64,000 nt of DNA. Source: JAIRMO01 sp046533115 (lineage in GTDB: Bacteria; Spirochaetota; Spirochaetia; Treponematales; Breznakiellaceae). The notes beneath the pieces were generated by a model. The model was not told the origin of the DNA. It searched no databases and saw only the letters and a program-made list of their open reading frames with translations. The stretch lies in assembly GCF_046533115.1 (NCBI RefSeq), contig NZ_JAJQRC010000001.1, positions 124,001 through 188,000 on the forward strand, given 5' to 3'. Of this stretch, positions 31,929 to 41,497 are shown in pieces. The first letter of the stretch is position 1. Every line of letters begins with the position of its first letter. The position numbers and the translations under genes are program-made.

Positions 31929-34900
31929 TTATAACCAGAGGATGAGTTTCCCCCGATCCGGGAGAAAACCCAGGGATTTAAGGGCCGCCGCATATGCTCC
32001 GGAGGCGGCGGGACGATGGTTAACGGTTTCTATAGTGATTTTCCGCTCCGGATGAACCGCCCTAGTCCCCGGAAAGGTTAAAAATGCGAGGGCATCCCCC
32101 AGGTCGGGATCCTCCGGGGAGATAAATAGGTCGATATCCTTAGCCCCCCGCCCGGCAACAACCAGAAGCTGGGATCCCCGAAAGCAAAGCCGGGTATTTT
32201 GCTGCCGGGGCGGGAGCCGGGGATCAAGCCCTTCCAGAGAAAGTCCCGCGGGACTTGCGGGGTCCGCGGCGTTCATCCAATAAATCGAAGTTTCCCCTTC
32301 GGTTTCTTCCAGTTCCCCGGGGATTTCCGGGGAGGCGAATTGGAGGGAATTGATACCCTCAAAAAAACGGCCTGCCATTACTTCCCCTGCCAGCTCCAGC
32401 CGCCGGATAGCCGGGAGCAGCCGGGCCCAGGAGAGGTGGGGGAGTTCCCGTTCCAGGAGGGGTCTGCAGAGGATACCCCATCGTTTAAGGAGAAGCCTGA
32501 CCCGGTCTCTTTCAAGTTCCTCCATCTCCAGGGGATCAAAGCCCCCCAATTTATCGTTAGCTAAATCCTCCCCATAGTCCGGCTCCAGGGAAAACCACCG
32601 TCCCGGTACCGGAGGGCCGGCCCGCCAGCGATCCCGCAACGCCCTGGGGAGACGTTTCGGCCTCCCCGGGGGACGGATTGGGAGGGCTTCTTTTTCCCGA
32701 GGTACGAAACCCCGGACCAAGCCCCGGCGTACCGGTTCCCAGGAATCCGCCGAAAGCCGGCCCTTCCAGACTTCTTCCCAGATGGCCGCGGCGCAGGAAG
32801 GGTTATCCATACCCAACGCTTCCTTTATTTCCCAGAAATCTTTGGGGGAATTAAAAAAAGTGGGATCTCCCCTGCCTTCAAAGGGAGGGATCGCCCCCAA
32901 TTTTTCTCCCCCGGCAAGGTCCATATCTTCGGGAGGACAAAAGGCGGTCCGTTCTTTCCCCGTACCGTACCAGAGGAGTTCCCCTGCCCGGATCTTCCCA
33001 TCCAGGGTCTCCCCGGAATAATCAGGGTCCCGGATGGGAAGGATATCCCGTTCCCAGAGGACCGCCGGGGCGGTATAACCCCATAGGGCTTCCCATGGCG
33101 CGATCCCCCGGGAGGATCCCCGGGGAAGTATCCCCTGACGCCGGGCGAGGTAAGGGATAAGGAGGACCGCCGGCCGTTCCTTGACTTCCCGCCGGGCCTG
33201 CTTTCGGGAAAGGCGAAGGAGGAAGTCCAGGTTCTCCCGGTCACAGACATACCCCGGTTCTTCCCCCAGGGTTACATCCCGGACCAGCCAGCCCTCTTCG
33301 GCAAGGGCCGCCACCGCCCCTTCCATTTCCGCCGGGGAAAGGCCGAAAAAGGCCCCAATCCGGGAGAGGGAGAGGGGGCCCTCATAACGAAGCCAGGGTC
33401 CCAGCAAAACCGGGGCGTCCTGTTTCCAGGAGAGGGCCCATTCCCGGTGAACCACGGCAGGAAAAGCCCCCCCCTCCCGCCGGACAAAACCTATCTTTCC
33501 TCCCAGGGTTGGGTCTTCCCGGCAGCGTTTCCGGAATTCTTCCGGCAGTACCCGGAGAAGGTCCTCCCATTCATCCTGGGGAATTGCTATCCGTTCCTTA
33601 ACCCATTCCGTAAGCCCCCGCTCATCCTCGGGAGCCCAGCCGGGAAATTCCCGCCGGAGCCGGGCACAAAAGTCCGCCGTCACCCGGGGGGACAGGGGAG
33701 GCCGGGACCGGGCATTTTCCAGGGCTTCCTCAATAACCAAACCGGAAAGGGATGGCCCTCCCTTTCGTAGTTCCCTTTGTTCGTCATATTCGTAGAGAAG
33801 GGTATTGGTTTCCTTCCAGACCAGGTCCCGGGCAAAGGGGCTTGGTTTTTGGGTTCTAAAAAAGGAGATCGCCGTCTTCCCCTCCCGAATATCCCGGAGA
33901 AGGCCGGTAAACCCCGTGAGGTCGAATTGGTCTCCAAGGCAGCTCCGCCATGCTTCAGCCACCATGGGAAAATCACCGTAGGAAGAAACCTCGTCGAAAA
34001 GCCGTTTTGCCCTTTGCCTCATGACCCAGAGGGGGGTCCGTTTTCCGAATCCCGCCCGGGGGAGGAGCAGGGATCGTTCTGCCGCTTCCCGAAAAGAAGC
34101 GCCGAAAAGCCCGGAAGACTCAAAGCGCCGGTAAAATTGCCCCTCCCCCCGGAGTTTATCCCCCTGGTACTCCCCCAGGGTTTTTAGATGGCGAATCAAC
34201 AGTTCTTCCGGCGTACCAGCAATGGACCGGGGCAAAAGGAGGAGAACGGCGTTATCGTCGGGAAAGGTTTCTATCCGGGTGTGGAGGGCATCTTCCAGTT
34301 CCTCCGCCAGGGCCAGGGCCAGGGGATAATTCACCATGCCCCCCCGGAAACTGTGGAGGATCACCTGGTAGGAATCCCCCCGATTCACCGGATCATCGAC
34401 AATTTCCACCGGGATAAATCCACTCCCCGGCAAGGGAAGATCCCCCTGGGTGGATCTTTCGGAAGAGATAAAATCCATAAGTTCCCGGAATGCCGAATCG
34501 GAAAGTCCCAGCCCCGTAAAGTAATCCCGGTTATCCGAATTAAGACGGTCAAAATTTTCCAGGATCCGCCTCACCAGAACAGGGCTGCGGAAAGCCGCTT
34601 CCGCCTTCCAGAAGGGGGTAAAGTCGGCTCCCGCCGGGAGGGGGCTGACCTCCACCGCTTCAGGGCCTATGGAAAGGATCCGCCAGGAACGGTTGCCGAA
34701 ATCAAAACAGTCCCCAATACGGCGCTCCCAGACGAATTCCTCATCCAACTCCCCAATTTTGGTTCCTTCGGGGGTCCGCAGGGAATAAGCCCCCCGATTG
34801 GTAATAACTCCCCCGGAAGCGTAGAGGAGAAGCTTTGTCCCTTTAAGGGGACAGAGCTCTCCGGTCTCCCCATCCAAGTAGAGCCGGGGCTTTAAATCCC

Positions 34901-36317
34901 TAAGCCGGAGGGCCTCATAACGGCCCAGGAGCATCCGGATGACCCGGTCATAGGCGGAGCGGGAGAGGGTTTTAAACACATAAAACCCCCGGAGGGTATG
35001 GTATAGCTCGTCGATGTTCCGGTTTTTTTCCACACAGAGGGCGAGCATAATCTGGGCCAATATATCCAGAGGATTTTCTATGGCCCTTGTTTCTTCAATC
35101 TCCTTATCTTGAATCGCAGCCCCCAGGGCCGCCGCCGTGAGCAAATCCAGGCCGTGGAAGGGCAGCAGCCTGCCCCGGCTTACCAGCCCCACCCCATGAC
35201 CGGATCTCCCGATCCGTTGGAGGGCCCCGGTGGAAGAAGCGGGGCTCCCCGCCAGGATCACCTCCGCGATTCGGCCTATATCTATCCCCAGTTCCAGGGA
35301 AGAGGTGGCCACCACACAGGGCAGGCGTCCCGAACTTAGCCCGGCTTCCACCTCCCGGCGTACCTCCCGGGAAAGGGAACCGTGATGGGTAAAAGCAAGG
35401 GTTTCTTCCGCGGCCTCGTTTAAAAGAAAGGCGATCCGTTCCGCCCGGCGGCGGGAATCGGTAAATACCAAGGTAGCCCCGCCACCGGCTCCATGGTTTA
35501 CGGCTATCCGTTCCAGGATGGTGTTGACCAGGACCGTGTATCGTTTTCCGTAGCGGTCCGGTTTCCGGAACTCCCCCTGGTCGGAGGGGAAATCGATGAC
35601 CAAGTCGATGTGCTTTTCCATGGGGGGCGCTACGATGGAGACCTGCCGCTTTTCATACCCCCCGTCTAAGGCTTTAAGGCCGCCTACCAATTCCGCGGCC
35701 CCTTGGGGGGGATGTATGGTGGCGGAGAGGCTTACCCGCTGGAATTCTCCGGCAATGAGGGCCAGCCGGTCCACCTGGCAGAAGAGGAAACTTCCCCGTT
35801 TGGTTCCCAAGACCGCGTGGATCTCGTCGAGGATTAGATACTTCACCCCCGACAGGATAACCCGGCTCCGGGGGTTGAGGAGCATGATGGCCAGGCTTTC
35901 CGGGGTTACGGCTAGGATGACCGGGGGAGCTTTAAGAAAACGCCGCCGTTCCCCCTGGGGAGTATCCCCGGACCGGGTTTCCACCCGAAGTTCTGGAAAG
36001 GGGATGCCCTGGGCTTCAAAGCAGGATCGGAGGGCGGCTATGGGTTCCAGGAGGTTCCGCCGGATGTCTTCGTTGAGGGCCTTGAGGGGGGAAACGTAAA
36101 GTACCGAGAGGCCCTCCGGTGGATAGATTCCCCGAATAAACCGATCAATAACCACGAGGAAGGCGGTGAGGGTTTTTCCGCTTCCTGTGGGGGCCAGGGC
36201 CAATACGTGTTCCCCCCGGACGATCCGGGGCCAGGTTTCCTGCTGGACCGCCGTAGGTTTTCCATAGATTTCGGCAAACCAGGTTTGTATAATGGGATGG
36301 AACAGTTGGGGCAGCAT
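31929..36317 (-). CDS. lhr: Large helicase Lhr
   Basis: 1462-aa superfamily 2 DNA helicase, full-length Lhr size. Residues ~15-450 hold the two RecA lobes: Walker A APTGSGKT (42-49), motif II DEIH (164-167), SLSATIHPP, and a GRSGHG arginine-finger motif. A winged-helix and Lhr-core domain follow. The long C-terminal region contains predicted winged-helix repeats, and its extreme end (YAAALKSLGF...LILWL) resembles the usual Lhr C-terminus. Lhr proteins act in DNA repair after replication stress; the E. coli C-terminal domain has uracil-DNA glycosylase activity. The promoter at 36326-36354 places transcription start within about 2 nt of the ATG. There is no Shine-Dalgarno. Confidence 0.93.
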   Translation of the reverse strand: MLPQLFHPIIQTWFAEIYGKPTAVQQETWPRIVRGEHVLALAPTGSGKTLTAFLVVIDRFIRGIYPPEGLSVLYVSPLKALNEDIRRNLLEPIAALRSCFEAQGIPFPELRVETRSGDTPQGERRRFLKAPPVILAVTPESLAIMLLNPRSRVILSGVKYLILDEIHAVLGTKRGSFLFCQVDRLALIAGEFQRVSLSATIHPPQGAAELVGGLKALDGGYEKRQVSIVAPPMEKHIDLVIDFPSDQGEFRKPDRYGKRYTVLVNTILERIAVNHGAGGGATLVFTDSRRRAERIAFLLNEAAEETLAFTHHGSLSREVRREVEAGLSSGRLPCVVATSSLELGIDIGRIAEVILAGSPASSTGALQRIGRSGHGVGLVSRGRLLPFHGLDLLTAAALGAAIQDKEIEETRAIENPLDILAQIMLALCVEKNRNIDELYHTLRGFYVFKTLSRSAYDRVIRMLLGRYEALRLRDLKPRLYLDGETGELCPLKGTKLLLYASGGVITNRGAYSLRTPEGTKIGELDEEFVWERRIGDCFDFGNRSWRILSIGPEAVEVSPLPAGADFTPFWKAEAAFRSPVLVRRILENFDRLNSDNRDYFTGLGLSDSAFRELMDFISSERSTQGDLPLPGSGFIPVEIVDDPVNRGDSYQVILHSFRGGMVNYPLALALAEELEDALHTRIETFPDDNAVLLLLPRSIAGTPEELLIRHLKTLGEYQGDKLRGEGQFYRRFESSGLFGASFREAAERSLLLPRAGFGKRTPLWVMRQRAKRLFDEVSSYGDFPMVAEAWRSCLGDQFDLTGFTGLLRDIREGKTAISFFRTQKPSPFARDLVWKETNTLLYEYDEQRELRKGGPSLSGLVIEEALENARSRPPLSPRVTADFCARLRREFPGWAPEDERGLTEWVKERIAIPQDEWEDLLRVLPEEFRKRCREDPTLGGKIGFVRREGGAFPAVVHREWALSWKQDAPVLLGPWLRYEGPLSLSRIGAFFGLSPAEMEGAVAALAEEGWLVRDVTLGEEPGYVCDRENLDFLLRLSRKQARREVKERPAVLLIPYLARRQGILPRGSSRGIAPWEALWGYTAPAVLWERDILPIRDPDYSGETLDGKIRAGELLWYGTGKERTAFCPPEDMDLAGGEKLGAIPPFEGRGDPTFFNSPKDFWEIKEALGMDNPSCAAAIWEEVWKGRLSADSWEPVRRGLVRGFVPREKEALPIRPPGRPKRLPRALRDRWRAGPPVPGRWFSLEPDYGEDLANDKLGGFDPLEMEELERDRVRLLLKRWGILCRPLLERELPHLSWARLLPAIRRLELAGEVMAGRFFEGINSLQFASPEIPGELEETEGETSIYWMNAADPASPAGLSLEGLDPRLPPRQQNTRLCFRGSQLLVVAGRGAKDIDLFISPEDPDLGDALAFLTFPGTRAVHPERKITIETVNHRPAASGAYAAALKSLGFLPDRGKLILWL

Positions 36318-36325
36318 GGCATTTT

Positions 36326-36354
36326 ACTATCCTGGGGGACAGCGGTTTTGTCAA
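36326..36354 (-). promoter_or_regulatory. Strong promoter for lhr, leaderless geometry
   Basis: On the minus strand, TTGACA (36354-36349), a 17-bp spacer and GATAGT (36331-36326), then 8 nt and the ATG at 36317. Confidence 0.7.
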
Positions 36355-36444
36355 GGCGGCTGTTTAGGGGGGAGCCTATTTGGAAGGTAATACGGGTACT
36401 ATACAGGGTATCTACATTAAGATAAAGTGATTAGGATACGAAAA

Positions 36445-39252
36445 ATGGCCGAAAAAAAATTATTATACGGTAATCTCGCGGTATTTCTTTTTTCTATAGC
36501 CGCTCTTTTGGTGCTGATAATTTCAATAAGTACCAGCATCCTTATCGACTCCATCTCGAAATTTCTACTGGAAAATATTGAGGAACGGCTCTTGTCCGCA
36601 AGCCGTTCCGTTGCGCATCTGGTTACCCCCGAGGAACTGGCGGAACTGGTTGTCCCCGAGGATATGGAAAAACCCCTTTTTACCGAAATCAGGGAACGGC
36701 TTATCGCCTTTGCCGATGAATCCAACCTGCTTTTTGTTTACTACATCCGGCCGGTGGATAATAATATGTGGCAGTTTATCATGGATAATGATCAAAGCGA
36801 AGATACGGTAAACCTTGCCTCCGACCTCATAGCCGATGAAGAAGCTCCTCGGCGGGTTCTGAACGAAGGCCGGGCGGTCACCGTAGATCTGGGAGAATAT
36901 TCACCGGGTTATGACCACATCCTTTCGGCCTTTGCCCCGATATTTGACCGTACCGGAAAGATTATCGCCATCGCGGGGGTAGATATCAGTGATGAGCAGC
37001 TTATATTGACCCGGTACCGGATCAGAAGCCATTCACTGATGTTGCTGCTTTCCATAATTTTTGTTATTGTTTCGGGTTTTTTGAATTTTTTTGTGTATAA
37101 AAAAAAGGAAGCCACCTTTTCCCGGCGTTTCAAGCAGCAGGAGCTTATGTCCCTTTTGGCGCAGAGTTTTATTTCCGCCCAGGATATCACTTCGGTCATC
37201 AACGACGCCCTGCGGATAAGCGGCGAATTCCTTAAAACCAGCCGGATCCTTATCGGCATTGCCGAGGAAAATACGGCGGTAAGCCATGCGGCCTATGTTT
37301 GGTGTGGAGTGGACACGATTATTACCGCCCAGGCCACGGAAGGGCTCAACGATATTATCAACAGCTTTCCCCTGGAACAGCCCGTGGATATTCCCCTCAT
37401 CTCCTGTGATGACATCCATGAAAATTCCCGGTATGGGGTTATGGAGATCGTGGGGGTCAAGGCATTCATCATGGTCCCCCTGTATTTGGACGGCAAATTC
37501 TGGGCGGTGCTGAGCGTAGAGGAATGTCAAAACGTCCGGAAATGGACGGAGAGTGACCGGCAGCTTATCATTACCCTGAGCAGCCTTATCGCCGGCGCCG
37601 TGAATCGGGATCTGCGGGAAAAGGAACGTGACGCCGCTCTTACCCAAGCCGAACAGGCAAGCCAGGCGAAAAGTATCTTTCTTGCCAATATGAGTCACGA
37701 GATACGAACCCCTATGAACGCCATTATCGGTATGACCACTATCGCAAAATTCTCTCAGGATATCGCAAAAAAAGAAGACTGTCTAAAAAAAATCGAAGAC
37801 GCTTCCAACCATCTTTTGGGGGTAATCAATGATATTTTGGATATGTCAAAAATCGAGGCAAATAAATTTGAGCTTTCCTTTACGGACTTCAATTTTGAAA
37901 AGATGCTTCAGAAAGTGGTGAATGTGATCAATTTCCGGGTGGGTGAGAAGGAGCTCGATTTTTCGATATTTATCGATAAAGATATACCTTCTTGCCTCTA
38001 CGGGGATGATCAACGCCTTGCCCAGGTAATAACCAATCTGCTTTCTAACGCCGTTAAATTTACCCCGGAACAGGGTTCGGTACGGCTGGATACGAAACTG
38101 GAAAAAGAAGAAAACAGGGTGTGTACCATCCGGATCAGTGTGGCCGATACCGGTATAGGCATGACCCCGGAACAACAGTCGCGGCTGTTTTCCTCTTTTG
38201 AACAAGCCGATTCAAGCACTTCCCGAAAATTCGGCGGTACAGGTCTGGGGCTGGTCATTTCAAAACGTATTGTATCCATGATGGACGGTGACATCCGGGT
38301 GGAATCTGAACCAGGGAAGGGTTCTACCTTTACTTTTTGGATAAAATTAAAACGGGGAAAGCATCCGTCGGAAAACCTCCTGGCCCCCGGAATAGGATGG
38401 AAAAACATCCGGATCCTTGCGGTAGATGACGCGGAGGATATTCGGGAATATTTTAAAGAGATCGCCAAGGAAATGGGTTTGTCCCTGCAAACCGCGTCAA
38501 ACGGTGAGGAAGCCTTGGAATTCATCGAAAAAAAAGGCCCCTATAATATTTATTTTGTGGACTGGAAAATGCCCGGCATGGACGGTATCGAGCTTTCCCG
38601 CCGGATTAAAGAAAAAGGCGGCGCTTCCGTGATTATTATGATATCCGCCGCCCAATGGATAACCATCGAAGTTGAGGCCAAAACCGCGGGGGTGGATAGA
38701 TTTTTGTCCAAACCCCTGTTTCCTTCCACTATCGCGGATTGTATTAACCAGTGCCTGGGGCATAATAATCTTGTCGCAGATGCCGGACAAAGACTTGAAA
38801 AAATAGACGACTTTGCGGGCCGGCGGATATTGTTGGCCGAGGATGTGGAGATCAACCGGGAGATAGTGATTGCCCTGCTTGAGCCGCTGTCCTTGATTAT
38901 AGACTGTGCCGAAAATGGCGCCCAGGTGGTAGAACTTTTTATTAAGGACCCGGAAAAATACGCGCTTATTTTTATGGATGTGCAGATGCCCGAAATGGAC
39001 GGTTATGAGGCCACCCGCCGTATCCGGGCCTTTGAGGAAGATCGGCGAAAAAACTTGGGCCGGGAGTTTTCCTTAAAAACTCCCCATGATTCGGAGGCAC
39101 CGCAAGAAATTCCCATTATCGCCATGACCGCCAATGTATTTCGCGAGGATATTGAAAAATGCCTGGCGGCGGGAATGAATGCCCATGTGGGTAAGCCCCT
39201 AAACCTTGACGAGGTACTTACCATCCTGCGGATTTATCTGAAAAAAAAATAA
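36445..39252 (+). CDS. Hybrid sensor histidine kinase with two receiver domains
   Basis: 935-aa membrane sensor. TM helix ~8-30, a ~155-residue periplasmic dCache/PAS-like domain, TM ~195-218, GAF-like domain ~235-390, HisKA with phosphorylated H418 (ANMSHEIRTPMNAI), HATPase_c (DTGIGM, GGTGLGLVIS). Receiver 1 has DD661-662 and phosphoacceptor D706; receiver 2 has ED799-800 and D845. No Hpt or output domain is fused, so phosphotransfer to a separate Hpt or regulator is expected. I chose ATG 36445 because TAGGA lies 9 nt upstream; an in-frame GTG at 36427 would add 6 residues. It is transcribed divergently from lhr with 127 bp between the coding starts. Confidence 0.94.
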   Translation: MAEKKLLYGNLAVFLFSIAALLVLIISISTSILIDSISKFLLENIEERLLSASRSVAHLVTPEELAELVVPEDMEKPLFTEIRERLIAFADESNLLFVYYIRPVDNNMWQFIMDNDQSEDTVNLASDLIADEEAPRRVLNEGRAVTVDLGEYSPGYDHILSAFAPIFDRTGKIIAIAGVDISDEQLILTRYRIRSHSLMLLLSIIFVIVSGFLNFFVYKKKEATFSRRFKQQELMSLLAQSFISAQDITSVINDALRISGEFLKTSRILIGIAEENTAVSHAAYVWCGVDTIITAQATEGLNDIINSFPLEQPVDIPLISCDDIHENSRYGVMEIVGVKAFIMVPLYLDGKFWAVLSVEECQNVRKWTESDRQLIITLSSLIAGAVNRDLREKERDAALTQAEQASQAKSIFLANMSHEIRTPMNAIIGMTTIAKFSQDIAKKEDCLKKIEDASNHLLGVINDILDMSKIEANKFELSFTDFNFEKMLQKVVNVINFRVGEKELDFSIFIDKDIPSCLYGDDQRLAQVITNLLSNAVKFTPEQGSVRLDTKLEKEENRVCTIRISVADTGIGMTPEQQSRLFSSFEQADSSTSRKFGGTGLGLVISKRIVSMMDGDIRVESEPGKGSTFTFWIKLKRGKHPSENLLAPGIGWKNIRILAVDDAEDIREYFKEIAKEMGLSLQTASNGEEALEFIEKKGPYNIYFVDWKMPGMDGIELSRRIKEKGGASVIIMISAAQWITIEVEAKTAGVDRFLSKPLFPSTIADCINQCLGHNNLVADAGQRLEKIDDFAGRRILLAEDVEINREIVIALLEPLSLIIDCAENGAQVVELFIKDPEKYALIFMDVQMPEMDGYEATRRIRAFEEDRRKNLGREFSLKTPHDSEAPQEIPIIAMTANVFREDIEKCLAAGMNAHVGKPLNLDEVLTILRIYLKKK

Positions 39253-39269
39253 GCCTCTGCGAGCGGCGC

Positions 39270-39285
39270 CCGGACCAAGGTCCGG
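39270..39285. terminator. Hairpin between convergent kinase and helicase genes
   Basis: CCGGAC (39270-39275), loop CAAG, GTCCGG (39280-39285). A T-rich run (CCTTTTTTCGC) begins about 11 nt downstream on the plus strand, so termination of the histidine-kinase transcript is plausible but the geometry is not ideal. Confidence 0.4.
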
Positions 39286-39313
39286 TACGGTAGCTTCCTT
39301 TTTTCGCTCAATT

Positions 39314-41497
39314 TCAGGAAATAACTCCACCAAACCGAAGATAAAGTTCATCCATATTCAGCATATTCGCCGCATATTGTTTTCTGCGGAGCTCCGGGGG
39401 GAGGAGATAGTCGTATTTGTCTGTTAAGGGAATATCTCCGGCAGCGGCATATTCCGGGGGAATGCCCTGGTCAAAGATGCTCTTTAAGCGATTTCTCAAT
39501 TCGGAGACGGACAATTCCGAGGTGATACGGAAAATATATTCCTTTTCCCGGGAACAGGAGTTTAAACAAAGCCGCTTCCGGATCTCTTTGTGCCGGAACA
39601 GGGCCGCCAAAGTCCGCATAGCCCGGCTGCCCAGCCAGGGGATAAAGAAAAAGACCCCGGGACCGATGGAAATAACATAATCCTCCATGAGGTTGAGTTC
39701 CCGTGCCCGCCTTCGTCCTTCATCCAGCCGAATCCGGGCTCCTTCCGAAAGATAGGGGTAAAGCTCCCCCTCGGCGAGGATGCTCCGCATCCGCTCCACA
39801 ATCCGGGAATGGGTTTCCCCCCGGGAACCCCGCCAGACCCGTTCCCCTCCTTCTTCGCCGGGGATTACCATAATTTCCCGGCGCCGGAGATCCCACCCCT
39901 GTACCTGCCAATACCGTCCCCCCAGTACCAGATTGGTCCCTTCCGGTGGGATAAAGTGAATTTCCCCCAGTTCTTGCCCCTCCTGGGTGACCCGGTATAT
40001 TTCTTCATCGGGAAAAACCGAATAAAAGGAGTAATGGTTCACTAATTTTTCCCCCGCAAGACCAATGATAAGGCTCCCTTTTTCGGTCTTTTCCAGATAG
40101 TCCAATGCCAGGAGACGACGGAGCAGTTCCCGGTAATCCTCTCCAGGAATTTGCGCAAAGGGGGGGAGGGAGAGGATCTGCCGGGCTAAATCCTGGGGAG
40201 CGCTTTCTCCATGGGAGCTGAGAAAACTTAAGGTCTGGTGGCAGAGGAGGCTGAAGGGGAAGGGTTTGACCGGGGCCGCTTCTATCCATTTTTCTTTGAG
40301 GTAAAGCTCTATCACCGCGATGGTCTTAAGGAGCGCCCAGGGGATACGGGTATCATCCGCCTGCCCTTTTTCAGTATCCTCAGGACAGGTAAAGTAGATC
40401 TCCGCCTTACCGGTCCGCCGGCCGGAACGGCCCAGGCGCTGGACTAAGTTTGAAACTCCCGCGGGAGGTCCTATCTGGATAACCCGATCCAGGCTGCCGA
40501 TGTCGATACCCAGTTCCAGGGTCGCCGTGGCGGCAATAACCACCGGGCCTTCTTTTTCCCGGAGTTCCCGTTCAGCCTCCTCCCGGAGGGCCGCCGAGAT
40601 ACTCCCGTGGTGGACGTGGAATACCGTATCCTCATGGTATTGTCCCGCCAGATCCCGCAGTCGGGCTATGGTTTCCTCCGCCTCAAGGCGGCTGTTGGTA
40701 AAGATGATACACCGTTTACCCCGGCATTGGCCGTAAAGCTCCCGGTAATACCGGTCCCCTGCTCCGGGATTCTCCCGGTTGAAATAATCCAGCCTGAGAC
40801 GGACCTGCCTTTTTGGTTCCTCCCCATAAACCAGGACCGCTTTCCCGCCGGTCCCCAGGGCGAGCCAGCGGAGGGCTTCCCCATAATCCCCCAGGGTCGC
40901 CGAAAGGCCTATTCGCCGGGGCCGGACACCGGCGGCGCGCCCAATGCGTCCTAGGTGGCAGAGGATCTGGGCCCCCCGGTCACTCCCCATAAAGGCGTGA
41001 ACCTCGTCAATAATCACGAAACGCAGATCCTTAAACAGGGGGGCTATTTTCCCCGGATGCTTCATAAGGAGAGCTTCCAGGGATTCGGGGGTTATCTGGA
41101 GTATCCCCGCGGGATTATCCAGAAACTTTTTTTTGTATCCCCCCGGAATATCCCCGTGCCAGGGCAGGACCGGAATTCCCCCCTTACTGAAAAGGGAGCC
41201 GAGCCGCGCAAACTGATCGTTGATCAGGGCCTTGAGGGGACCTATATAGAGTACCCCCACCGACACCGAGGGGTTTTGGGCCAAAAGAGAGAGGATAGGA
41301 AAAAAGGCCGCTTCGGTTTTACCCGAGGCGGTTCCCGAGGCGATGAGTACCTGGTCCTCCCCATGGAGAATCGCCGCAATGGCCGCTTCCTGAATACCCT
41401 TAAGGGTATTCCATCTTTTTTCGTAGATGTACTCCCGCACAAAGGGCGCGAGCCGGGAATAGGCCTCCCCGGTATTTCCCGGATCGGCTTCCTTCAT
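39314..41497 (-). CDS. DEAD/DEAH (SF2) helicase of the TerB-ATPase-helicase operon
   Basis: 727-aa superfamily 2 helicase, Lhr/BrxHI-like. Walker A GTASGKT (55-61), ILQITPESL motif, DEVH box (164-167), GLSATLGD motif III (~198), GVSNLVQRLGRSGRRTGK for motifs V-VI. A C-terminal ~250 residues follow, with winged-helix-like and small basic segments. It is half the length of the nearby Lhr and clearly a different paralogue. Its ATG overlaps the stop of the ATPase gene by 4 nt, and it is the last gene of the operon. In BREX-type systems a similar helicase (BrxHI) is paired with the BrxD ATPase. Confidence 0.93.
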   Translation of the reverse strand: MKEADPGNTGEAYSRLAPFVREYIYEKRWNTLKGIQEAAIAAILHGEDQVLIASGTASGKTEAAFFPILSLLAQNPSVSVGVLYIGPLKALINDQFARLGSLFSKGGIPVLPWHGDIPGGYKKKFLDNPAGILQITPESLEALLMKHPGKIAPLFKDLRFVIIDEVHAFMGSDRGAQILCHLGRIGRAAGVRPRRIGLSATLGDYGEALRWLALGTGGKAVLVYGEEPKRQVRLRLDYFNRENPGAGDRYYRELYGQCRGKRCIIFTNSRLEAEETIARLRDLAGQYHEDTVFHVHHGSISAALREEAERELREKEGPVVIAATATLELGIDIGSLDRVIQIGPPAGVSNLVQRLGRSGRRTGKAEIYFTCPEDTEKGQADDTRIPWALLKTIAVIELYLKEKWIEAAPVKPFPFSLLCHQTLSFLSSHGESAPQDLARQILSLPPFAQIPGEDYRELLRRLLALDYLEKTEKGSLIIGLAGEKLVNHYSFYSVFPDEEIYRVTQEGQELGEIHFIPPEGTNLVLGGRYWQVQGWDLRRREIMVIPGEEGGERVWRGSRGETHSRIVERMRSILAEGELYPYLSEGARIRLDEGRRRARELNLMEDYVISIGPGVFFFIPWLGSRAMRTLAALFRHKEIRKRLCLNSCSREKEYIFRITSELSVSELRNRLKSIFDQGIPPEYAAAGDIPLTDKYDYLLPPELRRKQYAANMLNMDELYLRFGGVIS

